Source: Halopenitus persicus (GTDB lineage: Archaea; Halobacteriota; Halobacteria; Halobacteriales; Haloferacaceae). From it: a stretch of DNA of 64,000 bases. This document shows, piece after piece, positions 16,722-25,228 of this stretch. The stretch is from contig NZ_FNPC01000002.1 of NCBI RefSeq assembly GCF_900107205.1, forward strand, positions 310,001 through 374,000. Direction: 5' to 3'. The notes under the pieces were generated by a model, which was not told the DNA's origin, searched no databases, and saw nothing but the letters and a program-made list of their open reading frames with translations. The position numbers and the translations under genes are program-made. How positions within the stretch are numbered: position 1 is the first letter of the stretch; each line of letters opens with the position of its first letter.

Positions 16722-17633
16722 TCACGCCTCGTACACCCGAACCGTCTCGAAGGATCCGTCCGCGATCGCGTCGGCGATCGTCGACGTCTCGAGCGGATCG
16801 GGTGTTTCGTGAGGGTACTTCCGGGCGAAATACCGCGTGAGGTTCCCGACGTCGCGCTCGAGGAACTCCCGCGCGTTCTCGTGGTCGGTCGGCACCGCCT
16901 GGGGCCAGTCGAAGATCGTGATGCCGCTTTCCGCGATCGCGACGTTGTGTTCGGACATGTCCGCGTGGACCCACCCCTCCTCGTGGGCGGTCGTCAACTC
17001 GGCGAGCACCAGATCGAGCACGTCCACGACCTGTTCGGCCTCGAGCTTCGCGCGGGCCAGCTCCACCCCCTCGAACTTGTCCATCACGATCGCGTGCCGG
17101 TTCCAGTCGATCGGTCGCGGCACCGAGACGTCCGGATACAGCGTTTCCAGTGCCTCGTGCTCCCGTTCGGCCGCCTGCCGGGCGGTGTACAGCCAGGAGA
17201 CGTGCTGTCTGTCGGCCGTGTACTCGCGTTCCTTCATCACCTCGCGGAAGTTCGTGTACCCCTCGCGGTGGAACTTCAACGCGAGCGGCTTGAACGACCG
17301 GGCCTCGTAGACGTCGCTCTCCTTGCCGACGCCCAGCGGGGCGCCGATCCCCTCGACGGTGTCCCGCTCGGCGAAGGTGCGCAACGCGAGCGCGTCGTAC
17401 CCCTCGAAGGTCAGCTGGTAGCCCTCGTACTGGATCGTCTTCCGCTCGATCAGCTCCTCGTCCAGACACCGGTCGATCCGGTAGTCGACCTCCTCGGCCG
17501 TGAGCTCGGAGTACTCCGGGAGCTTGTCGCGGCGGACCCACTCCGAGAAGCGCATCCCCTGCTCGACCCCCGAGAGGAGATAGAAGTCCTCGGGTTCGAG
17601 GTCGGCCATCAATCCCGCGATGTTCCTGACCAT
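16722..17633 (-). CDS. rio2: RIO2-type serine/threonine kinase
   Basis: An atypical kinase/ATPase that acts in late small-ribosomal-subunit maturation. It has 303 residues. An N-terminal winged helix (about 1-90) precedes the kinase fold. The ATP loop is GVGKESDV (101-108), the catalytic lysine lies in ALKFHREG (about 118-125), the catalytic loop is VHADMSEHN (about 222-230), and the metal-binding loop is IFDWPQAV (240-247). All residues expected for RIO2 are present. The ATG at 17633 begins the conserved winged helix, and longer in-frame readings cross promoter-like AT-rich sequence. TATA candidates are CCTTTTAGG (about 17657-17665) and a stronger one near 17690. Confidence 0.93.
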   Translation of the reverse strand: MVRNIAGLMADLEPEDFYLLSGVEQGMRFSEWVRRDKLPEYSELTAEEVDYRIDRCLDEELIERKTIQYEGYQLTFEGYDALALRTFAERDTVEGIGAPLGVGKESDVYEARSFKPLALKFHREGYTNFREVMKEREYTADRQHVSWLYTARQAAEREHEALETLYPDVSVPRPIDWNRHAIVMDKFEGVELARAKLEAEQVVDVLDLVLAELTTAHEEGWVHADMSEHNVAIAESGITIFDWPQAVPTDHENAREFLERDVGNLTRYFARKYPHETPDPLETSTIADAIADGSFETVRVYEA

Positions 17634-17684
17634 ATCGCCCGTACTCCGGCGACTCCTAAAAGGGCCGTGCGATCCGGACTTCCC

Positions 17685-17718
17685 CCTGTTATAAATCCCA
17701 TACCGCGATATAAAAATC
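17685..17718. promoter_or_regulatory. AT-rich promoter-like segment upstream of rio2
   Basis: Within the 178-bp gap before rio2, ATTTATAAC (minus strand, 17688-17696) and a T-rich TTTTTATATCG (17708-17718) stand out from GC-rich surroundings. Either could drive rio2 with a leader of about 30-55 nt. The 11-mer ATACCGCGATA at 17700-17710 also occurs inverted at 16703-16713, beyond the rio2 stop. Confidence 0.35.
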
Positions 17719-17811
17719 GGGGGCGACGACTTCGCTCCGACCACGAACGGCGTCGGCCACGTCCGGTCGGTTTGCGGCCGGGTCGAAGCTCGTTCCCGTT
17801 CGGTCGGCGCG

Positions 17812-18246
17812 CTACTCGTCGGCCAACGCCTGGTCACGCAGCCGTTCGCCCTCCGACGTCGAGACGGTGAGATCGGGCACGGGGACCGGGGATCGGTCCT
17901 CGTCGATCGCCACGAAGACGAAGTACGACTCCGTCGTCAGCTCTCGATCCCCGGTGAGGGGATCCTCGCCGTAGACCCGAACGCGAACGCGAACGCTGGT
18001 TCGGCCGGCGGCGTAGACGTACGCCTCGATGAAGGCGATGTCGCCGAGCTCGAGCGGCAGCTCGAAGTCCACGGAGTTGATGTGGGCGGTGACGCAGGGT
18101 TCGCTGGCGAACCGCATCGCGCTCATTCCGCCGACCTCGTCCATCCATCGCAGAACGTTCCCCCCGTGTGCGGTGCCGTGGTTGTTCGCGTGGTGCGGCT
18201 GGATCCGGTTCCGGTCCTCGATGAAGGTCTCGGTCAAATCGACCAT
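17812..18246 (-). CDS. Acyl-CoA thioesterase, hotdog fold (YciA-like)
   Basis: Hydrolyses acyl-CoA thioesters in the cytosol. It has 144 residues forming one hotdog domain. The active-site region is HHANNHGTAHGGNVLRWMDE (about residues 18-37), in which N and the GTAHGG turn, with the following D/E, match the YciA/BACH group. SVDFELPLELGD (about 58-69) is the second conserved strand, and YFVFVAID lies in the last strand. The chain-length preference cannot be read. Stand-alone gene. Confidence 0.87.
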   Translation of the reverse strand: MVDLTETFIEDRNRIQPHHANNHGTAHGGNVLRWMDEVGGMSAMRFASEPCVTAHINSVDFELPLELGDIAFIEAYVYAAGRTSVRVRVRVYGEDPLTGDRELTTESYFVFVAIDEDRSPVPVPDLTVSTSEGERLRDQALADE

Positions 18247-18346
18247 ACCCCGGATTCGGTCGGCTCCCGTATGAAAACCACCGCCGAACGAGGTAGCGAC
18301 GGACGGCGAACGTGACGGTCAGCCGGTTCTCCTCACTCGTCGTCCG

Positions 18347-18556
18347 TCATTCGTCGTCCGTCGCGGTCTCCACTTTCTCGGCGAGCAGGCTCGGCGTGAG
18401 ACCCTTCTCCCCGAGCGTCGCTCCGACGAGCGCGCCCAGCGCGCCGCCGCTGCTGGCGGTGCTTCGACCGAACAGGCCGCCGATCCCGGCGCCGACGGCG
18501 GCGCCGATGGCGGCGTATTTCGCACGGTTCACGGCTCGAGTGATTCGGGACTTCAT
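18347..18556 (-). CDS. Small glycine-zipper protein (69 aa)
   Basis: A 69-residue protein: a basic N-terminus (KSRITRAVNRAKYA), then a Gly/Ala-rich stretch AAIGAAVGAGIGGLFG (about residues 15-30), a second GALGALVGATLGEKG segment (about 38-52), and an acidic tail. GxxxG spacing suggests two small amphipathic or membrane-inserting helices. I recognise no named family. Both the ATG and the compositional break at the ends look natural, so I take it as a real hypothetical gene. Confidence 0.55.
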   Translation of the reverse strand: MKSRITRAVNRAKYAAIGAAVGAGIGGLFGRSTASSGGALGALVGATLGEKGLTPSLLAEKVETATDDE

Positions 18557-18657
18557 ACTGAGTCTAGACGGCGAACGGGATTAAGCCTGAGGGGTGTATC
18601 CCAGCGTCGGACTCGGCGAACCGTCCGCTTCCCCACGACACGATGAGTCGGCCATAA

Positions 18658-18671
18658 TTAGATTCCTCTAA
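18658..18671. promoter_or_regulatory. Palindrome upstream of the metal ABC transporter operon
   Basis: TTAGATTCCTCTAA has arms TTAGA/TCTAA with the same 5-4-5 geometry as the TTAGG sites at 12506 and 12541. A second small palindrome CTTTG-ATA-CAAAG (18679-18691) and a lone TTAGG (18702-18706) follow, with the TATA-like GAATTATC at 18691-18698. A metal-responsive repressor is the natural guess. Confidence 0.45.
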
Positions 18672-18726
18672 AGATATACTTTGATACAAAGAATTATCTA
18701 GTTAGGCGTGCTACCCCGAGGCACGT

Positions 18727-19836
18727 ATGTCCAACACGGACTCGGAGCGGCAACGACGCCGGTTCTCACGGCGCGGCGCGCTCGCCGCCGGCGGGGGGCT
18801 CCTCACGGCCGGGCTGGCCGGCTGTGCCGGGAGCGCCGATCCCGGCGACCGATCGACGTCGTCCGACGCGACGACCGACGGTGTAGCGGGCACCACGACC
18901 GAGAACGATGACTCTCCGGTCGCGGTCGCGTCCTTCTTCAGCTTCTACGATTTCGCCCGTCACATCGCTGCGGGAACGCCGGTCGAGGTGCGGAACCTCG
19001 TTCCGACCGGCCTCCACGGCCACGGGTGGGAGCCGAACGCGCGGATCACCCGGGATATCATCGAGGCTGACGCGTTCATCCACGTCGGTCCGGACTTCCA
19101 GCCGTGGGCCGACCGCGCGATCGAGACGATCGAGGCCGACGGAGTCGACACCGACCTCATCAACGCCCGCGAGGGAATCGAGCTCGTCGGCCTGGCCGCC
19201 AGCCTCGACCGCGACGAGGAGGGAGTCGGCGAGCAGCGCGGCAAGGATCCGCATTTCTGGCTCGACCCGAACCGGGCGATGCAGTCGGTCGACACCATCG
19301 CCGACGGGCTCGCTCGGATCGCACCCGACCACGAGGACGCCCTCCGAGCGAACGCCGACGCGTACAAGCGTGACGTCCTCGGGCGCATCGACGCGGAGTA
19401 CCGGGCGATCTTCGAGGCCGCCGACCGCGACGTCGTGCAGCTTGCCGCCCACAACGCCTTCCAGTACCTCGGCGTCGCCTACGACGTTCGGATGCGCCCG
19501 CTCGTGGTCAATCTGGCCGCGAGCGGCGACGTCAAGCCGACCGACATCACCGAGGCGAAGCGGGTCATCGACGACCACGACATCGAGTACATCGCCGCCG
19601 CCGTCTTCGAAACCCGACGACCGGCCCAGCAGCTCCTCCGGGAAACGGCCGTCGAGGCCTACTTTCCGGTCACGCCCTACGCCGGCGTTCGCGAGGACTG
19701 GGTCGCCGCTGGTTGGGGCTACGAGGAGATCGCTCGTCGGATAAACATGCCGACCTTCGAGGTGGTCCTCGGGAACGCCGCCCCCGAAGCCGTCGGGCCC
19801 GACGGCTGGGCCGACGAATGGCGGAACTTCGAATGA
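18727..19836 (+). CDS. znuA: Metal ABC transporter substrate-binding lipoprotein (ZnuA-like)
   Basis: Captures Zn2+ or Mn2+ outside the cell and hands it to the permease. It has 369 residues. The Tat lipoprotein signal has SRRGALAAGGG and lipobox LAGC (about residues 30-33). A Ser/Thr/Asp linker spans ~35-60. The cluster A-I fold carries expected metal ligands: the His cluster GLHGHGWEP (about 94-102), DPHFWLDP (about 174-181) and AAHNAFQYL (about 239-247), with an acidic residue near the C-terminus. There is no His-rich loop as in many zinc-specific members, so manganese is equally possible. It is the first gene of an operon joined by 4-bp overlaps. Confidence 0.88.
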   Translation: MSNTDSERQRRRFSRRGALAAGGGLLTAGLAGCAGSADPGDRSTSSDATTDGVAGTTTENDDSPVAVASFFSFYDFARHIAAGTPVEVRNLVPTGLHGHGWEPNARITRDIIEADAFIHVGPDFQPWADRAIETIEADGVDTDLINAREGIELVGLAASLDRDEEGVGEQRGKDPHFWLDPNRAMQSVDTIADGLARIAPDHEDALRANADAYKRDVLGRIDAEYRAIFEAADRDVVQLAAHNAFQYLGVAYDVRMRPLVVNLAASGDVKPTDITEAKRVIDDHDIEYIAAAVFETRRPAQQLLRETAVEAYFPVTPYAGVREDWVAAGWGYEEIARRINMPTFEVVLGNAAPEAVGPDGWADEWRNFE

Positions 19837-20768
19837 CGATGCCGCATACGACCGCCGCCCCGGATGCCACGGACGCCACGGACGCCGTCCCGGACGCCAC
19901 GGACGCCGCCCCGGACGCCACCGAAGCGGACGCGACCACCTCTCCGGATCCGGTCATCGACCTGTCGAACGTCACGTTCGGTTACACGGCCACGCCGGTT
20001 CTCGAGGACGTCTCGCTTGCGGTCGATCCCGGCGAGTACGTCGCCGTGGTCGGGCCGAACGGGTCGGGAAAATCGACCCTCCTGAAGGTCGTCCTCGGAT
20101 TGTTGGCCCCCGACTCCGGGACCGCTCGGCTCTTCGGCGAGCCGTCGCGTTCGTTCGACGACGGGGCTCGGATCGGACACGTTCCACAGCGTACGGACGC
20201 CGCCGTCGGGATGCCGATCACCGTTCGCGAGGTCGTGAAGATGGGCCGGTTCCCGCACGTCGGCGTTCGCGGCCTCTCGAGCGCGGACTGGGCGGCCGTC
20301 GAGGAGGCGATCGAGACGGTGGGGATGGCGGGGTTCTCGACCCGCCGCATCGGCGAGCTGTCCGGCGGCCAGCGGCAACGCGCGTTCATCGCCCGCGCGC
20401 TGGCGGGCGACGCCGACCTCCTCGTCCTCGACGAGCCGACCGTCGGGGTGGACGCCGAGTCCGTCGAGGCGTTCTACGGTCTCCTGGATGCGCTCAACGA
20501 CGACGGAATGACGATCGTGCTCATCGAACACGACCTCGGCGCGGTCACCGACCACGCCGAGCGCGTCGTCTGTCTCAACCGGACCGTCCGCTTCGACGGC
20601 CCGACGGAGGCGTTTCTCGGCAGCGACGCCTTCGCCCGGGCGTTCGGCGCGACGGTCGGCGGCATCGAGCGCGTCGCGCCCGGCGATGCGTCCGGTGACG
20701 ACGATGCGTCCGGTGACGACGATGCGTCCCGTGAGCGAGCGGCGGCGTCGGGGGGTGACCGCGAGTGA
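19833..20768 (+). CDS. znuC: Metal ABC transporter ATP-binding protein (ZnuC-like)
   Basis: Energises the metal permease. It has 311 residues. Walker A is VGPNGSGKST (about residues 75-84), the signature LSGGQRQR (about 175-182), Walker B LLVLDEP (about 195-201), and the switch His lies in LIEHDLG (about 229-235). ATG 19833 overlaps the TGA of znuA by 4 bp. Both ends carry low-complexity Asp/Ala/Thr or Gly/Asp extensions encoded by short tandem repeats (21-bp units at 19875, 18-bp units at 20685) that are not part of the ATPase fold. Confidence 0.92.
   Translation: MTMPHTTAAPDATDATDAVPDATDAAPDATEADATTSPDPVIDLSNVTFGYTATPVLEDVSLAVDPGEYVAVVGPNGSGKSTLLKVVLGLLAPDSGTARLFGEPSRSFDDGARIGHVPQRTDAAVGMPITVREVVKMGRFPHVGVRGLSSADWAAVEEAIETVGMAGFSTRRIGELSGGQRQRAFIARALAGDADLLVLDEPTVGVDAESVEAFYGLLDALNDDGMTIVLIEHDLGAVTDHAERVVCLNRTVRFDGPTEAFLGSDAFARAFGATVGGIERVAPGDASGDDDASGDDDASRERAAASGGDRE
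19875..19916. repeat. 21-bp in-frame repeat at the 5' end of znuC
   Basis: Two near-identical 21-bp units (19875-19895, 19896-19916; start GCCACGGACGCCG) with diverged flanking fragments code for the ATDAVPD-like N-terminal extension. Confidence 0.75.
20685..20735. repeat. 18-bp in-frame repeat at the 3' end of znuC
   Basis: GATGCGTCCGGTGACGAC is repeated perfectly at 20685 and 20703, followed by a partial third copy. It encodes DASGDD hexapeptides in the C-terminal tail. Confidence 0.85.
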
Positions 20769-21721
20769 TCGACCTCGCGCTCGCCCCGCTGTACCGCGTG
20801 CTCGACCTGTGGTACTGGGTGATGATACGGCTCCACGGTCTCACGGGGCTGGAGATCCTCGATCCGAGCTTCACCTTCCTCTATCGGGCGATCCTGATGG
20901 GGCTGTGCATCGGCGTGATGGCACCGCTCATCGGGACGTATCTGGTTCACCGGCGACTCGCGCTCATCGGGGATGCGCTTGCCCACACCGCGTTCGCGGG
21001 CGTCGCCGTCGGCCTGTTCGTCAACGCGGTGCTGGATTTCGGGATCTCGCCGTACCTGACTGCGGTCGTCGTCGCGATGATCGCGGCGCTCGCGATCGAG
21101 CTGATCTCGGAGGCGACCGACGTCTATAACGACGTCTCGATGGCGATCGTCCTCTCGACGGGGTTCGCGCTCGGATCGACGCTCATCAGCCTCAACGCCG
21201 GCGGGCTCTCCGTGGGGATCGACCAGTACCTGTTCGGCAACCTCTCGACGGTCGCCCCCTTCGACGCGGTCGTCCTGCTCGCGCTCTGTCTGGTCGTCGT
21301 CGCGACGGTCGTCGTCACGCGTAACCAGCTCCTGTACGTGACCTTCGACGAGACCGCGGCGGCGGTTTCGGGGATCCCCGTGAACTGGTATAACCGGCTG
21401 CTGGTGGTGCTCACCGCGCTCGTCGTCGTCGGCGCGATGCAGATCCTCGGCGTGATCCTGGTGGCGGCGATGCTCGTCGTCCCCGTCGCGGGCGCGACCC
21501 AGCTTGCCCGCAGCTTCACCGAGTCGATCCTGATCGCGGTCGTCCTCGCGGAGCTGGCCGTGGTCCTCGGGATCGCGGCCGCCTACTACGGCGGCGCGAC
21601 CGGCGGCCCGGTCATCGTACTCGTCGCCGTCGGGCTCTACGTCGTCGCGGCGGTCCTCGGAAAGCTGGGGGACGCGCTGACCGACTCGTCGGCCCCCGAG
21701 ACGGACGCGATCGAGGGCTGA
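20765..21721 (+). CDS. znuB: Metal ABC transporter permease (ZnuB-like)
   Basis: Membrane channel subunit of the Zn2+/Mn2+ importer. It has 318 residues and about eight or nine membrane helices. Conserved pieces of the ABC-3 family are present: LIGTYLVHRRLALIGDALAH (about 56-75), FDETAAAVSGIP (about 196-207), and the helix pair around AMQILGVILVAAMLVVPVA (about 226-244). GTG 20765 overlaps the znuC stop (GTGA), completing the substrate-binding/ATPase/permease operon. Confidence 0.92.
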   Translation: MIDLALAPLYRVLDLWYWVMIRLHGLTGLEILDPSFTFLYRAILMGLCIGVMAPLIGTYLVHRRLALIGDALAHTAFAGVAVGLFVNAVLDFGISPYLTAVVVAMIAALAIELISEATDVYNDVSMAIVLSTGFALGSTLISLNAGGLSVGIDQYLFGNLSTVAPFDAVVLLALCLVVVATVVVTRNQLLYVTFDETAAAVSGIPVNWYNRLLVVLTALVVVGAMQILGVILVAAMLVVPVAGATQLARSFTESILIAVVLAELAVVLGIAAAYYGGATGGPVIVLVAVGLYVVAAVLGKLGDALTDSSAPETDAIEG

Positions 21722-21734
21722 CTGGATGGGGATC

Positions 21735-21794
21735 GACTCGACCGGGACGGATTCGACCGAGATTGACTCGACCGAGGACGGATTCGACCGCGAC
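21735..21794. repeat. 30-bp imperfect tandem duplication after znuB
   Basis: Two 30-bp units (21735-21764, 21765-21794) beginning GACTCGACCG and containing GGATTCGACCG differ at a few bases. They fill much of the gap between znuB and the lipoate ligase gene; no gene is seen in the gap. Confidence 0.7.
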
Positions 21795-21885
21795 GGCCGG
21801 TGCGTCCGGGCGGGCGATGGACCGCGACGACCGACGGCGTTCCGCGGAACACAACCGTTTTTCGGGCGCGATCCGAACGCGGCGT

Positions 21886-22704
21886 ATGGACGCACCAGAC
21901 GGCGACTGGCGGCTCATCCGGGAGGAGGCCCGGTCGGGGCCGATGCAGATGGCGCTCGACGAGGTCGCGGCCGACACCGCCGCCGAGGGAGGACCCTGGA
22001 CGGTCCGGGTCTACCGGTGGGACCCGAGCTGTCTCACGATGGGCTACCGGCAGGACCCCGGGACGGTCGACTGGGAGTGGTGTGAAGCCAACGGGGTCGA
22101 CGTCACCCGGCGACAGACCGGCGGCGGCGGCATCTATCACGACGTCGTCGGCGACATCGCGTACTCGATCGCCGTCCCGGCGGACGTCGTCCCCGGCGAG
22201 CTGCTGGAGTGTTATCACCAGCTCTGTGAGCCGATCCTGGACTTCTTCTCCCGCATCGGCATCGACGCCGACTACGTCGCCGAGTCCCTTCCGGAGATCC
22301 ACCATCCGGCGTGTTACCTCCGGGAGCTGCATCCGGCCCACGACGTCGTGGCGGGGCCCGCGGACGACCGCCGGAAGATCGCCGGCAACGCCCAGTACCG
22401 GCGCAACGACGCCGTGATCCAGCACGGCTCCCTGACGTTCAGCGTCGACGCCGAGCGCCATCTCGGCGTCTTCGACGACCCGCCGATCGGCCCGGACGGC
22501 TTCCGCGATCGGGTCGTCGGAATGGACGAGCTCGTCGACCTGGACCGGGCCGAGGTCGTCGAGACGCTCGAGGAGACGCTCGCCGAGTGGGCCTCGGCAG
22601 CGGAGGGATCGTGGACGGAGGCGGAGCTTTCGCGAGCGCGCGAACGCGCGGACGAGAAGTATCGATCCGACTCGTGGGTGCACGAGCAGCCCGGCTCGCG
22701 ATAG
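21886..22704 (+). CDS. Lipoate-protein ligase A family protein
   Basis: Attaches lipoate or octanoate to acyl-carrier domains such as the E2 subunits of 2-oxoacid dehydrogenases or glycine cleavage H protein. It has 272 residues. MQMALDEVA (about 20-28) and VTRRQTGGGGIYH (about 74-86) match the RRxTGGGxVxH substrate loop, and RKIAGNAQ (about 164-171) carries the catalytic lysine. The start ATG 21886 precedes WRLIREEARSGPMQMALDE, the normal N-terminus. It could be the catalytic domain of a two-part ligase. The nearest operon does not indicate the partner. Confidence 0.88.
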   Translation: MDAPDGDWRLIREEARSGPMQMALDEVAADTAAEGGPWTVRVYRWDPSCLTMGYRQDPGTVDWEWCEANGVDVTRRQTGGGGIYHDVVGDIAYSIAVPADVVPGELLECYHQLCEPILDFFSRIGIDADYVAESLPEIHHPACYLRELHPAHDVVAGPADDRRKIAGNAQYRRNDAVIQHGSLTFSVDAERHLGVFDDPPIGPDGFRDRVVGMDELVDLDRAEVVETLEETLAEWASAAEGSWTEAELSRARERADEKYRSDSWVHEQPGSR

Positions 22705-22779
22705 GCGGACGGCGCTTTCAGGCACGGACGGGACGGCGCGTTCCGAAGCGGCTTTGACTCGCGATCTCCTGCCTTCGGT

Positions 22780-23619
22780 ATGACACTCCGGATCGGCGCA
22801 CACGTCTCGATCGCGGGCGGGGTCGACAACGCGATCGACAACCAGATCGAGGTCGGTGGCAACTGCGGCCAGATATTCACCCACTCCCCGCAGGTCTGGC
22901 AGGACCCGAACATCGGCACCGAGGAGGCCGAGCGCTTCCGTGCGGGAACGGCCGAGAACCTCGCGGGACCGTGGGTGATCCACACCTCCTACCTCGTCAA
23001 CCTCTGTACGCCCAAGGAGGGCCTCCGCGAGAAGTCCCGCGAGTCGATGCAGGCGGAGCTCGATGCGGCCGACGCCCTCGACGTCCCGTACGTGAACGTT
23101 CACCTCGGCGCCCACACCGGCGCGGGCGTGGAGGCCGGGCTCGAGAACGCGGCCGCCGTCATCGACTCCCTGGACGTGCCCGAGGACGTCACGATCCTGA
23201 TCGAGTCCGACGCCGGCTCCGGGACGAAGCTCGGCGGGCAGTTCGAACACCTCGCGACCGTCCTCGACCTCGCCGAGACGGACCTCGACGTCTGCCTCGA
23301 CACTGCCCACACCTTCGCCGCCGGCTACGATCTCTCCACGCCCGCGAGCGTCGACGAGACGATCGCGGAGTTCGACGACGTCGTCGGGCTCGAGCACCTC
23401 CGATGTCTCCACCTCAACGACTCCAAACACGAGTGCGGGACAAACAAGGACGAACACGCCCACGTCGGCGAGGGACACATCGGCGACGCCGGGATGGAAC
23501 GGATCGTCACCCATCCCGACCTCCGGGACCTCCCGTTCGTCCTCGAGACGCCGACCGAGGACGGCCGGAGCTACGCCTGGAACGTCGAGCGGGTTCGTGA
23601 ACTCCGGGCGGCCGAGTGA
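22780..23619 (+). CDS. nfo: Endonuclease IV (AP endonuclease)
   Basis: Cuts 5' to abasic sites in base-excision repair using three metal ions. It has 279 residues, forming a TIM barrel. Metal ligands are visible in [10 protein letters not shown] (about residues 5-14), [10 protein letters not shown] (about 66-75), VHLGAHTG (about 107-114), IESDAGSG (about 139-146), DTAHTFAAG (about 176-184), HLNDSKHE (about 210-217) and the [10 protein letters not shown] block (about 226-235). Length and motif order are standard. Stand-alone gene. Confidence 0.96.
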   Translation: MTLRIGAHVSIAGGVDNAIDNQIEVGGNCGQIFTHSPQVWQDPNIGTEEAERFRAGTAENLAGPWVIHTSYLVNLCTPKEGLREKSRESMQAELDAADALDVPYVNVHLGAHTGAGVEAGLENAAAVIDSLDVPEDVTILIESDAGSGTKLGGQFEHLATVLDLAETDLDVCLDTAHTFAAGYDLSTPASVDETIAEFDDVVGLEHLRCLHLNDSKHECGTNKDEHAHVGEGHIGDAGMERIVTHPDLRDLPFVLETPTEDGRSYAWNVERVRELRAAE

Positions 23620-23709
23620 ACGTCTGAACGTCGAGCGGGTCCGCACGAGGTCCACCACGACCGTCCGCGAGGGGCCGGGTTTTTGTAGCTGCTGGCCGTC
23701 GGTCCCGCC

Positions 23710-24186
23710 GTGGTCACCACCGAGTCGCTGCTGTTCGGCGCGGGGCGTCGCCGGGGACTGTCGCTGATCGGCGCGTGTGGCGCCGTCACCGCGGTCACCG
23801 TGCTCGCGGTGTTGGCGCTGGGATCCGTGGCCCCGTCCCACCACGTCACGAGCTTTCTCGCCGACGACGCACTCCCGTCGATCCTGCTGTACCTCCCCGC
23901 ACCGATCGCGCTGGTCGGCGCGTACGCTCGGTGTGGCGCCCCGTCCTGCCTCGCCGTCGGCGTCGTTCCCGGCGTCGTCTTCGGCGCGATCGTCGTCGTT
24001 GGTGGGTTGCTCGGCGTCCCCGGCACCGGCGCCGACGCGACGGTCCTCGGGCTGTCGATCGGCCTCTCGATCGGCTTCTCCGTGGTCGGCCTCTCAAGCG
24101 CGTTCGTCGGCTATTGCACCGGCGTCACCGCCGTCCTCGCGCTCGACGCGTTTCGTGAGGGCGGCGGGCGAGGCGCGGGCGAGTGA
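23710..24186 (+). CDS. Hypothetical four-helix membrane protein
   Basis: A 158-residue protein starting at GTG, with four hydrophobic helices (about residues 17-40, 57-76, 81-103, 110-142). There is a short basic N-terminus and a Gly/Arg tail. No catalytic motif is visible; Cys at 23, 69, 74 and about 141 are scattered. GGGTTTTTGTAG at 23678-23689 is a plausible TATA box. I recognise it only as a haloarchaeal conserved-type membrane protein. Confidence 0.6.
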   Translation: MVTTESLLFGAGRRRGLSLIGACGAVTAVTVLAVLALGSVAPSHHVTSFLADDALPSILLYLPAPIALVGAYARCGAPSCLAVGVVPGVVFGAIVVVGGLLGVPGTGADATVLGLSIGLSIGFSVVGLSSAFVGYCTGVTAVLALDAFREGGGRGAGE

Positions 24187-24236
24187 CCGCGGGGCCACTC
24201 AACAACTGTTAACCTCGTCGCGACGTAGCCTCCGCC

Positions 24237-25169
24237 GTGCGACGGTTCAGTCCCGAGTACCTCGACCGGACCCGCCGCGGGATGTGGGACGACGACCGGG
24301 AGGCTCTGACGCCGCTTCGCCTTGCGGACCGCGAGTGCGTTCTCGACGTCGGGTGCGGGACCGGCGAGCTGACGCGCGTCCTCGCCGCCGAGACGCCCGC
24401 GAGCGCGACCGTGCTCGGGGTCGATGCGGATCGTGAACTGCTCCGGGTCGCGCGGTCGCGCGGTCGCGGTCACAACGATGTCGACGATACCGACCGGACC
24501 CGTGACGACGCCGACCGGGCCCGTGACGACGCCGACCGAACCCGTGATCGCGACGAGCGCGCCCAGCCTCGCAGCACGGCCGACCGTCCGTCATACCTCG
24601 CCGGCGACGCGACGCGACTTCCCGTCGCCGATGCGGCGGTCGACCTCGTCGTCTGTCAGGCGCTGCTGATCAATCTCCCCGACCCGCGGGCGGCGATCCG
24701 CGAGTTCCGGCGCGTCTCGAGCGACCTCGTGGCCGCGATCGAGCCGAACAACGCCGACGTCGGCGTCTCCTCGACGGTCGACGCCGAGGAGCGGCTGGAG
24801 CGTGAGGCCCGGAACGCATACCTCGACGGCGTCGGCACGAACGTCGCCCTGGGCGACCGGGTGCGGGAGCTGTTCCGACGCGAGGGCCTCGAGTCGGTCA
24901 CGACCCGCCGCTACCACCACGAGAAACGGATCGAGCCGCCCTATACCGACCAGTCCCTGGCGGCCGCGGCCCGCAAGGCCAGCGGCGCCGGCCTCGCCGA
25001 CCACCGGGCCGAGCTCGAGGCGGCGCTCTCGCCGGCCGGGTACGACGACCTGCGGTCGCGCTGGCGGTCGATGGGCCGCGACGTCGTCGACGCGATGCGC
25101 GACCGCGAGTACGAGCGCGTCGAGGTCGTTCCCTTCGACGTGACGGTCGGCCGGGTCGAGTCGGCCTGA
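24237..25169 (+). CDS. Class I SAM-dependent methyltransferase with repeat insert
   Basis: A 310-residue methyltransferase starting at GTG. Motif I is VLDVGCGTGELTRVL (about residues 35-49), and an acidic loop GVDADRELL ends strand 2. YLAGDATRLPVADAAVDLVV (about 121-140) holds motifs II/III. Between strands 2 and 3 an insertion of about 35 residues, (DDADRxR)n, is encoded by a 21-bp tandem repeat and is unlikely to belong to the fold. The C-terminal ~130 residues (IEPNNADVGVSST, then the YHHEKRIEPPYTD region) suggest a small-molecule or lipid substrate; not assignable. Confidence 0.8.
   Translation: MRRFSPEYLDRTRRGMWDDDREALTPLRLADRECVLDVGCGTGELTRVLAAETPASATVLGVDADRELLRVARSRGRGHNDVDDTDRTRDDADRARDDADRTRDRDERAQPRSTADRPSYLAGDATRLPVADAAVDLVVCQALLINLPDPRAAIREFRRVSSDLVAAIEPNNADVGVSSTVDAEERLEREARNAYLDGVGTNVALGDRVRELFRREGLESVTTRRYHHEKRIEPPYTDQSLAAAARKASGAGLADHRAELEAALSPAGYDDLRSRWRSMGRDVVDAMRDREYERVEVVPFDVTVGRVESA
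24491..24553. repeat. 21-bp in-frame repeat inside the methyltransferase gene
   Basis: Units at 24491, 24512 and 24533 begin CGACCG(G/A)(A/G)CCCGTGA; the first two are nearly identical. They code for DRTRDDA-like heptads inserted between two strands of the Rossmann core. Confidence 0.9.
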
Positions 25170-25228
25170 CGGGCGAGGCCTGGTCGGGTCGACCACCCTG
25201 CTTGAGCGTCACAGCCGTTGCCCGATCG

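Noticed and set aside
21637-23844. Open frame of 735 codons running across lipoate ligase and endonuclease IV on the opposite strand
   Set aside because: Both genes beneath it are unmistakable enzymes; the antisense frame crosses gene boundaries and has no domain.
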